Assembly (NCBI RefSeq): GCF_000003815.2
Contig: NC_049988.1
Span: 10,051,788 to 10,115,787 of the forward strand
Direction: 5' to 3'
Length of the DNA: 64,000 nt
From: Branchiostoma floridae
Lineage: Eukaryota > Chordata > Leptocardii > Amphioxiformes > Branchiostomatidae
Under the pieces are notes generated by a model. That model searched no databases. It was given only the letters and a program-made list of their open reading frames with translations, and had not been told where the DNA came from. The translations under genes were made by a program, and so were the position numbers. Positions 39,535 through 48,800 of this stretch are shown here, one piece after another; within the stretch, counting starts at the first letter, position 1; every line of letters starts with the position of its first letter.

Positions 39535-39580
39535 ATGTTGGACATAGAGGCATACCAGCTGGCCATTGCCTTGCTCTCGG
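39535..39580 (+). CDS. RAMP-like C, exon 1 (signal peptide start)
   Basis: Follows acceptor TTATCTACAG at 39516, so a non-coding exon lies upstream. In-frame TGA at 39520 fixes the ATG at 39535. Donor GTAAGT at 39581, 15 codons plus one base. Confidence 0.7.
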
Positions 39581-41098
39581 GTAAGTTAAATCGTTGATAT
39601 GTTTATAATCAGCAGCGCCCTTGGAGAGAACAGCCCGAACACCGAATCAAGTGGTTAAATAATGTCCTAAAACAGTTACCTTTTCTGACTTCAGGGTTGG
39701 TCGTCTGTTGATATCATTTGCAGAAAATATCTGAAAATACTAGACAATACCAGGATGCTTTATCAGCAGTGCATGACAAAAACATTCACAGAAAATACCA
39801 ATGAAAAACTAACATGGTGCTCTCATCTTTTCTTGGAAAATACCAATGAAATACTAACATGGTTCTCTCATATTTTCCTGGAAAATACCAATGGAAAATT
39901 AACATGGTTCTCTCATCTTTTCTTGGAAAATACCAATGAAAAACTAACATGGTGCTCTCATCTTTTCTTGGAAAATACCAATGAAATACTAACATGGTGC
40001 TCTCATCTTTTCTTGGAAAATACCAATGAAATACTAACATGGTGCTCTCATATTTTCCTGGAAAATACCAATGAAAAACTAACATGGTGCTCTCATATTT
40101 TCCTGGAAAATACCAATGAAAAACTAACACGGTGCTCTCATCTTTTCCTAGTAATGGTGATAGGGATAAAAGGCGACTGTAACATGACGTCATTCCATGT
40201 GGAGCTAATAAAGTCAGTCGACTCCTTCATCTCTGAGTCCCATGATACAGCAACGGAGACTGGCGACGGCCACATCTCCCCATACTGCAGGTAATTAAGT
40301 AGATGGAGAGAACTTGTCCTCTGTTATAAATTTTAACGTAAACATTAAGGGACCGTCAAGACATATCACGTCATATCACGTACCGCTTTGTATTAACACT
40401 TATTTTTCTTGAATTTGAAATAATCACAAGAGACCCCCCTGGCAATTAGATATGCAATTATACGTTACCAAAACGAACGAGCCACGGGGATCCGACTGGA
40501 AAGCTTTCCCAACGGCCATGACCGGTTTTCTATCGATCGCATGATCTGTACGACCCGGGTCCCATGCATCTCCTGAGAATACATTAACCCCTGGGCTTAC
40601 TCGATTCATGCGTCTGCATCTGGTGGGTATCTCCTCACTACAGGCGCTATACTGACGTGCTGACCTGCTCAGAGATGTTACTACAAGGAATGCCATGGTG
40701 TAACTCATCGGAAATACAAGAAGCGTTCCCGACGATGCGAGAGGCCGGGCAAGTGGCTGAAGAGTGTGGACTGCACCGCAACTTCACTTGGTACAATTCT
40801 ACTGCGGGTACGAATATGATTTCTTCTAAACATGTATCAATATTCACACTGTTGAAATAATTTAACCGTAATAATCAATATGAACTTTCAAGTTCATAAG
40901 TGGGACCGCGTGGCTTAGTGGTATTGTGTTTGCCTCGTGACCGAGAGGTTGCGGGATCGAATCCGCCTGCCGTGCTGCCGATCTTGTGCCCTTGGGAAAG
41001 GCACTTTACACGAACTTTCCTCACTTTACTCAAGTGAAAATGAGTCGCCCCTCGGATAGGACTTTAAATGGAGCAAAGACTGAGTAGTCGGCCCACCC

Positions 41099-41132
<34 letters not shown>

Positions 41133-42293
41133 GAACTTTCAATGATCTAGTAGTGTTATTAATCTCTCAGTTATTGGCAAATGTCAAATTGTCATTTCCC
41201 CAGATTCAGCCAACAATCATCGGAAAATGTCAAATTGGCCATGGTAATGTTTCTTATAAGTATGCTATGTTCGAGCGTGTTTTTTTATTCGGGTGTATTT
41301 CAATTTTCTGTTTTGGTCCTAACTAGAAGATGATGACTTCCTACACGAAGATGTCATGATTAGATGCAGAGAGTGGATCTACCAAGGATACCTGCACACG
41401 TGCACGGAGAGATTCGCCAGAACTATCTCAACTGTTGAACAGACGGAACTGTGTGTTTGGCCTGGTGAGCAGGTGCAGTAAGTACCCATCGTCATGGACA
41501 GTTTAAAAACATCGTTGTCAAAAAAAATCTCTCTGCTAACAAAGTGTTAATGATTTGATGGTGACAATATGTGTTTGAAATAGTTCCGTCCGTCGTTCTG
41601 TTATGGAAACCGAATGACCGGGTACATTACAGAAGTTTGACTTTTACGGACACTTTAACTAGAGACTCTGGTATTAATTTTGATAAATCAATGTTAGATA
41701 AGGTTTCATGGATTGAATTACGCATTAGCTAATTTATAGGTCGATAATGTATGTAGAAACTATATGTATGTATGTATGTTTGGTACTACTTGTTCATATA
41801 TGTGGCACCAACTCTACATCAAGAAGATTGTTATCAGTTGTTTGTACTTTGTTCTTCATAGTTTTTAATTTCTTTTTGATTTATAAAATTTGTTGTCGGT
41901 TGTTAACAGTTGTTTTGGGGTTTGTTTACAATTGTTTTCGTGCTGTCAATGATTGTCTTTTAACAAAATGTGCCTCTGTTGCTTAGGCCATACACGGAGC
42001 TTGCAGCCTGCGCACATCATGCCGGGAAGCTAACCTTTAACCTCGACAGCCTTCAGTATGACGACTTCATGAAAGGGATTCACCAAAAGTTCTACCGCCA
42101 TTGTCACGACTGGAGGAACCGAGGCGAGTTCGACCCTCCCAGCGACATCTTGGCTGCGTGTGTGGCGGCACCGACTGTGGCAGCTCTGGTAGCCGCCATC
42201 TTGTTAGCAACCTGGGATTTAATACTCGGTCGGAAACAAAAGATGCCAGTAACAACAGACACACATGACGATGACGCAGGGTATGAACAATAG
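39535..42293 (+). CDS. RAMP-like protein C with two tandem RAMP ectodomains
   Basis: Five exons (39535-39580, 40152-40290, 40644-40807, 41327-41477, 41987-42293; phases 1, 2, 1, 2) give an unbroken 268-aa frame. Residues 1-23 are a signal peptide (YQLAIALLSVMVIGIKG). Domain 1 (about 24-115) has Cys 25, 61, 70, 81, 103 and the motif RRYTDVLTC. Domain 2 (about 125-215) has Cys 130, 142, 159, 175, 206, CVWPGEQ and QPYTELAAC. A membrane helix spans about 221-243, then a 25-residue tail rich in Asp (HDDDAGYEQ). Known RAMPs have one ectodomain. The exon phases show a duplicated exon pair joined through a phase-1 intron. Each domain lacks one cysteine of the RAMP1 set (the C40 position in domain 1, the C82 position in domain 2). 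A SINE lies in the intron between the domains. Confidence 0.85.
39791..40150 (+). repeat. Minisatellite of eight 45-bp units ending at a splice acceptor
   Basis: Units start GAAAATACCAATGAAA and end CTCTCATCTTTTC.TG. 45 bp is divisible by three, and the frame stays open through all units (15-residue repeat ENTNEKLTWCSHLFL) into exon 2. The final unit carries a change to TTTTCCTAG, which is the acceptor of exon 2. Confidence 0.95.
40152..40290 (+). CDS. RAMP-like C, exon 2 (domain 1, N-terminal half)
   Basis: Acceptor TCTTTTCCTAG made by the last minisatellite unit, donor GTAATT at 40291, phase 1 in and 2 out. Encodes the end of the signal peptide, GDCNMTSFHVEL and PYC. Confidence 0.8.
40644..40807 (+). 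CDS. RAMP-like C, exon 3 (domain 1, C-terminal half)
   Basis: Acceptor CTCACTACAG, donor GTACGA at 40808, phase 2 in and 1 out. Encodes RRYTDVLTC, PWCNSS and EECGLHRNFTWYNST. It stops before any membrane helix, unlike the last exons of genes A and B. Confidence 0.82.
40901..41131 (+). mobile_element. tRNA-derived SINE
   Basis: The head has an A box (TGGCTTAGTGG near 40911) and a B box (GGATCGAATCC near 40955) with tRNA-like spacing. A body containing CCCTTGGGAAAGGCACTTTA and GTCGGCCCACCC follows, then an (AAT)n tail. GAACTTTCAA occurs at 40882-40891 and again at 41133-41142, a likely target-site duplication. It lies in the intron between the two RAMP domains of gene C. Confidence 0.8.
41327..41477 (+). 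CDS. RAMP-like C, exon 4 (domain 2, N-terminal half)
   Basis: Acceptor GGTCCTAACTAG, donor GTAAGT at 41478, phase 1 in and 2 out. Starts with the acidic linker EDDDFLHED, then IRC, LHTC and LCVWPGEQ. Confidence 0.85.
41987..42293 (+). CDS. RAMP-like C, terminal exon (domain 2, TM, tail)
   Basis: Acceptor TCTGTTGCTTAG, stop TAG at 42291-42293. Encodes PYTELAAC, FYRHC, the membrane helix and the acidic tail. LTFNLD stands where other RAMPs have a Cys. Confidence 0.9.
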
Positions 42294-42643
42294 GACGATA
42301 TTCGATGTTAAACAAACAAAATATGTGCAAATACAAACAATAGAATGCAACGTATGTTAGAGTAAGCACTATATATGCAATATGTCGATTTCTCTCATAA
42401 AATAACATTATTTGTGACATGACAACGTATGAACTAGCTGAATTCATTTCAAGATAAAGAAAAGGTTCAAAATATGTAGTAATATAATTTGAAACATCTT
42501 TTTAACATAAATATAACTTGATCAATAGAAAAAAAGAATATATATCTATATCTATGTTATTGTATAAAATAATCAGATTCTATCTTAACATTTCAAAAAT
42601 CGTTACTTCAAACTAGAGAGAATGGCTAATATGATAATGCTCT

Positions 42644-42649
42644 AATAAA
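42644..42649 (+). other. Possible polyadenylation signal of RAMP-like C
   Basis: AATAAA 351 bases after the stop codon, close to the convergent mucin gene's stop at 42802. Confidence 0.4.
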
Positions 42650-42801
42650 TAATGATAATAAATCTAACTGTTTCGTACATATACCTACTTGCTCGCCTAC
42701 TTAAGTTCATGTTATCCATATTTCATTCAAGACATTATCTCACTGCCATATAAACGGCAAAATAAATTTGCTACTCTTCTATATATAGTCTTCTCTTCGA
42801 G

Positions 42802-42849
42802 TTAGTCGTCGAGCGGTACGAAAGCGTGTCGAGGACGACTGATCTTGAA
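42802..42849 (-). CDS. Cytoplasmic tail, terminal exon
   Basis: Acceptor TTCTTTTACAG, phase 0, [15 protein letters not shown] then TAA. No PDZ-binding C-terminus, unlike some vertebrate membrane mucins. Confidence 0.72.
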   Translation of the reverse strand, partial: FKISRPRHAFVPLDD

Positions 42850-45800
42850 CTGTAAAAGAATATCCTGAATTAGCGATTGTCGAAAACAAACATTGAATGA
42901 GACATTTTGATTGCAAAATCGTAACTCCCTTTAGTAGTTATGTGTTGGTGTCCTTTGAATTTTAGAACATTTAAGTATTATGTAAACATAGCGAAAAGAA
43001 TGGTGAATAAAAAAATGCTTATCAAACAGTTTCTCTTGCGATATGTGGAAAAGGACATTCACTACATTGTGCTCGGGTCTTCATGCCAAAACATCATATA
43101 CAGACTCTCAGACATATTTGACTCCATCACCAAGACACCATGTGGGTGGAGCCTGATTCTGATACTTACCGCGTCATCCTTGCCAAATATCTCCTGGTAC
43201 AGTTTCTCATCGTGCTCAGGAGTCTTCTCATCCGGGACCTCGCGGAGGGGGTTGGCCCTGAGTAATAGCCAGAAGTACACAGCTGTATAAAGTGTTTGCT
43301 TCTTAGAAAACAAAAGCTGTTTATCTACGTTGTGAGAAGTACAATCAAGCATAAAAGTGTGAAGATCCAAGCTGAAAGGACGGAGATAAGGGTGGAATGG
43401 AAGGTGACGTCCCAACGACAGAGCCTTGGGTTAAACGGAGTCAGATACTGAGTGGTGTAAACAAATTGAAAAGTTCAAATTTTGTACAGTTATACAATCT
43501 CTGTGCGCTAAGAGTATGCGTGTGGGGGCTGGGGTGAACTGGAATTGCTAAGATGTGGAGCAATATGCTAAATGTCTCCTGGGAGGACCGAGTGAGGAAC
43601 TCCACTATGTACCTGGTCGGACACTATGTACGACATACAGATCTGGTAGCCAACCAGCTTATCCTCTTGGGGCCAACAGAGAGAAAGCTAAAAAGGGGAA
43701 GAAAGTGTACTACCTTCATCAACAGCCTTAAAAGGGACACACAAATCAGTAACAACACCACAGCAGAGCTTCGCTCCCTCATGGAGGACAAGGCTGAGTG
43801 GAGAGGAAGGATCCATTGTGACCCGTGATGACATCCCTGATGTCCACGTTCAAGGTTCAAGGAGCAATATCTTTTTCCCTACCTTCCCGGGAAGTACCGC
43901 GTCACAACCAGCTGCCCTCCGGGCGGCCTGCCACCTGACGCCGAGCTGGAACTGGTATCGTCCCTGACATCTGTGTACCTGTTCAGGACAAACACGTTAA
44001 CTTCGAGTTCCTTTGAGAGGTGCCATGTACAACATTCAACAAACGTTTTCATTTATATGCTGGCCATTAGCGCCCCAATAACTAAATTAAACCACGACGT
44101 GTAGATGTTTTGGTAGCTTTATCAACCAAAGGTGGTGCAAACTATCGGCAATCTGATACTTGATGATTGCCTTTATTGTACATCAATGACCTATCGGGGT
44201 TAGTATAGGCATACAGATACACACATGGTGAAATTGAGATGGATTCTAACACTAATCTAAAACGTGGGTTCTAAAACTACTCTGATACATTTGTTCGGCG
44301 TCTTCTCGTCTTTTAGTTATGTTAAAAATGTAGCTTTGCGAGGTGTTTGATATAGTATGAATGATTTACATGATGCGACTGTGCATTTGCTTTGATCATG
44401 AAATTGAGTCAACCCACCCAAAGCCTGAGTGTAGTTGACATGAACTTACTTTCTACCGCGGGACCTCAGCCACAAGTACCGCGCTAGGAGCAGGAGCAGC
44501 AGAATCAGCAGGAACGCCGCCAGTGCTGTCAACACTATACCAGCGATACTTAGTGCAGGGTCTGAGAAAATAGAGAAAAACAGTCTGAGAATAGTATATA
44601 CAACAATGGAGATAACTGTGCATATGCAGAATGTACACGTCAATATCAGGAATATGGGCAGTTGTTATTCACAATTATGAAATTGGTCATTTCGCAATCA
44701 GTGTCATCAGTACATACCTTGATTTTCGCACAGCGATCCGGAATACCCCGTAGGACAGCTGAAGAAAAAAAAAATGAAGACGTTATTTTCTACCACATTC
44801 CCTACGTACAGGAAAAGAAGCGAATGTGAACTTAATAGGTGTCCAATGGTATTTGGATATCAAGTATCAGGTAGCGTTTTAGTTTTAACTAAAAAAAAAG
44901 TATACATATATTTCTAAAATTGCAAGAATTAACAATAACATCACAATAAGACGTTTTTCTACATTCAAAGCTGGTAATCGACCAGATTACCACCATTGCA
45001 GATTGTATATGATAACGTTCCTCGTACATGTACCCACATGTAGTAAAACAGACAGGCGTTCATCTGTTTAGTATGCTTTAAACTTCATTGGCTCATTATT
45101 CTACCTGAGTAAAGGTCATCAAAACATATGGCCAGAAACAAAGTCCGAAGTTTATTGTCAGGAAACATAATCAAACCGTTACTTACTCACAAACTCTGTC
45201 AAAGCCATCTTCTCTGCAGGTTCCATCATTCTCACAAAACCCAACATGGCACAACTCTGCAAGCAAAGATGTCATTTTCGATGAAATGTACGTGTATTTG
45301 TAAATGGACGATCCATATCAAACATGTAAAGCTATCTGAATTAAACATGTGCCTTTGCAATGGTATCAATTGTTAACCCCAATAAAGAATCTTATCCAGC
45401 GTTGAAAACGATACCGTTGTACTACGGATTCAATAGACAGCTTTACGGGCAATTAATGGAAAGAAAACCCTTCTTGCATCTCAATACAACTTTGTTTAAA
45501 AGAATGAGTCTGTCCTGTCGTACCCCTCACAGCATGGCCGTCGAAGTTAAGACCACTGGCGTTGTCAAAGTCATTGAACATTTCGATCAGGTGGTGGTGT
45601 TCCGTGTGGTTGGGGAAAGTTACTACGTGTACCACGTGTAAGCTGCCATCGTAGAAGCGTGTGATCGCCAGGCTGAGTACATCTACCCGATGAGTCCTGT
45701 AGAATTGCCGAATCTAGAAATATTTCAAACAGAAATGTCAGTAACATAATAGCACATATTGGCAGTGGCGTACGTTTATCATAAAAGGTGGAGAAAGATC

Positions 45801-48800
45801 ATCTGAGAGAAATTATTGACTTACTACTTTATCGTATCTGTTTGCCAATGTCTGGAAATCCATAGAGGAGCAATCATTCAGCGCTGGGCGCCAGCCCTCG
45901 CCGATCACCAACAGCTCGACCTCAAGGGTGTCAAACACTGCAAACCAAACCAGAATGAATTACGTCAAATTTAGAAAAAAAATCTTAGACAACGTGATTT
46001 AAAATATCGACTACCTTGTATAACTATTCACAGGGCAATAAAGCATGGTTTTAGTCCGCATTCGTATGCTCAGTTTCAGTTTAAATTGTGTTTATTCTTA
46101 TAACGTTAACTAGTTCTCTTGAAGCTGAAATGTAGTGCTGCCACCGAGGTTGGTCTACGACAGTCCGCTACCAAACGAGTGTCCCTCAATGCTTTTGATA
46201 TTTTTGATATCCAAAGGAGGATAGGTATATCATATGTATATGTATCCTATTGCAAAAAACAAGACGTTCGTCCCTGATCTTTATTTTTGTGTGGTACACG
46301 ACTTATGAATAATACGTGGTGACCAGAACAGAAAATATCTAGTTATCAGTCTCAACAATTACTTTCAGAACTTCCAACAAAAGAAATTGAGGAAGACCGA
46401 AATTGCAAACTACAAAATGGTTCTCGACCAGCTGGGGAAATTAGCCTCAAGTAAGCGGAAACCCTTGGCCAGAATGACCCTGAGATGTGAAGGCTTGCCA
46501 CTAGTTACGGGAGGATCTAAGTCTAAGTAACTAGGACTCGAAATCTTAATCACTGACATGGTTCACAGTATGTGCCGTTCCCCCTCCAGCCGTTCCGGCA
46601 TCTGCACTGCCCTTGTCCTTGACCTTGACCTTGTCCTTGTCCTTGACCTCTAATGAAGTCTGCGTGACGACTGCACTGACAGGACACAGCTGTGGACGGT
46701 AAACCTGGTCAGTAAATCCGTGTGCTGCAATTATCTGTCATGACATGTATCATTCGGTATATCTAACTCTATATCATCAACCAATATGAATACAATACCC
46801 AGTGTCACTTTCACCATGTCAATCCATATTGTAGAAAAGGACTGCTAACAGAGTAAGACCGAGCAGCTGTACACAAATCGTCTTACCAGGGAGTTCTGGA
46901 GCAGAAGTACTGGGTGCAATGGTGCTGGGAGTAGGTGTTGACGTTGGGGCCTCACTCGGTGTCGGCGTTGGGCTCTCACTCGGTGTCGGCGTTGGGCTCT
47001 CACTCGGTGTCGGCGTTGGGCTCTCACTCGGTGTCGGCGTTGGGGCCTCACTTGGTGTTGGCGTTGGGGTCTCACTCGGTGTCGGAGTTGGGGTCTCACT
47101 TGGTGTCGGAGTTGGTGCCTCGCTCGGTGTTGGAGTTGGTGCCTCACTCGGTGTTGGCGTTGGGGCCTCGCTCGGTGTTGGAGTTGGGGCCTTACTCGGT
47201 GTCGGAGTTGGGGCCTCACTTGGTGACGGAGTTGGGGCCTCACTCGGTGTTGGCGTTGGGATCTCACTCGGTGTCGGAGTTGGGACTTCACTCGGTGTTG
47301 GGGTTGGGGCCTCACTTGGTGTCGGAGTTGGAGCTGCACTCGGTGTTGGAGTTGGAGCTGCACTCGGTGTTGGAGTTGGGGCTGCACTCGGTGTTGGAGT
47401 TAGGGCCTCACTCGGTGTCAGAGTTAGGGCCTCACTCGGTGTTGGCGTTGGGGCCTCACTCGGTGTTGGCGTTGGGGCCTCACTCGGTGTTGGAGTTGGA
47501 ACTGCACTCGGTGTTGGAGTAGGAGCGGTGGTAGTCACTGTTTCAACTGGGGCAACGGTACTCAGTGATGGGCTTGGTATGATGATACTGGGCGTTGGTG
47601 TTGGGACGCCGCTTGGTGTTGGGCTAATGATGGCACTGGGCGTCGGGCTCGGTTCGATGATGCTTGGTGTTGGGCTTACTGCCGTGAGAGGAGGTGTTGG
47701 ACTAGGGACAACGCCGGGTGATGGGCTTGGTGCGATAGTACTTGCCGCAGCACTAGGTGTTAAGCTTGGTGTAATAATATCTGACGTTGGGCTTGGTGCG
47801 ATGGTGTCTCGTGTTGGGCTTGGGACGATAGAAGCCGGCGTTGGACTTGGTGTAATGGCACTTTGTGTTGGCCTTGGTGCAACCGTAGTGGGGCTTGGTG
47901 TGAGGATGGACTCCGTTGGACTTGGTGCGATGGTAGTTGGTGCTGGGCTTGGTGCAACAGTAGTTGGTACTGGGCTTGGTGTGAGGATTGACTCTGTTGG
48001 ACTTGGTGCGAAGGTAGCTTGTGTTGGGCTTGGTGTAAGGATAGACTCTGTTGGACTTGGTGTGACGGTAGTTGGTGTGATGATAGAATCTGTTGGACTT
48101 GGTGCGACGGTAGCTTGTGTTGGGCTTGGGGTGATGGCTGTTGGTGTCAAGATGATAGCTACAAATGGAAAACAGTTATTTCAAACTTTTGTTTGAAAAT
48201 CGGAGATACCCAAAGTAGACAATGTTAATGCCCTCCTTCACTGGGAAAGGAATTAAATAAAGGAAATTGTGGTAGTTATCCACGATTTCATGCACCATTG
48301 CTAGTTCAGATGATTGGTCATAGAGAAGAATACCTGTGCAATCAAACCCATTTCCTGTGTATCCATCTAAGCATTCACAACTGAAGGACCCGTCTGTGTT
48401 GGTGCAGGTGGCGTTGTCGTGACATGGACCGGTCAAACATTCATCGACATCTGTAAAATAAGGCGAAAAAATCAACAAATGCAAATCATTCTTTGATTAA
48501 GAATATCAAAAGAGTCTATTACAGAAAACAGTATCACTTTAACAATGCCTCAGACAATCATTTACCTGTGCAACTGAACCCATCTCCCGTGTACCCATCA
48601 GTACAGTTACACACAAACGACCCGTCCGTGTTGGTGCAGGTGGCGTTGTCGCTACAAGGGCTGTTCAAACATTCATCGACATCTGTAAAATTAGGAGAAA
48701 ATCTCAATAAATACATTTTGCTGACTTAATCATTCTTTGATATCAAAAAAGTTTGATAAGGAGAAGACAGTATCATTTTACCTTGCCTCAGACAATCATT

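Noticed and set aside
39755-40294. 179-residue frame with ENTNE repeats as a separate gene
   Set aside because: The repeats are an intronic minisatellite; only the last part (40152-40290) is an exon. Possible readthrough is kept as a finding.
40901-40980. A functional tRNA gene
   Set aside because: A and B boxes are present, but the sequence does not fold as a clean tRNA and continues into a SINE body with an AAT tail.
46567-46572. Donor T|GTGAAC for the Gly-Gln EGF exon
   Set aside because: It would delete the last EGF cysteine. T|GTCAGT nine bases further on keeps the same phase and the full domain.
46919-48196. 425-residue Gly-Val repeat frame on the + strand
   Set aside because: It is the exact antisense of the mucin exon. 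The 24-bp repeat is divisible by three and lacks stops in several frames. The - strand has splice sites and domain context.
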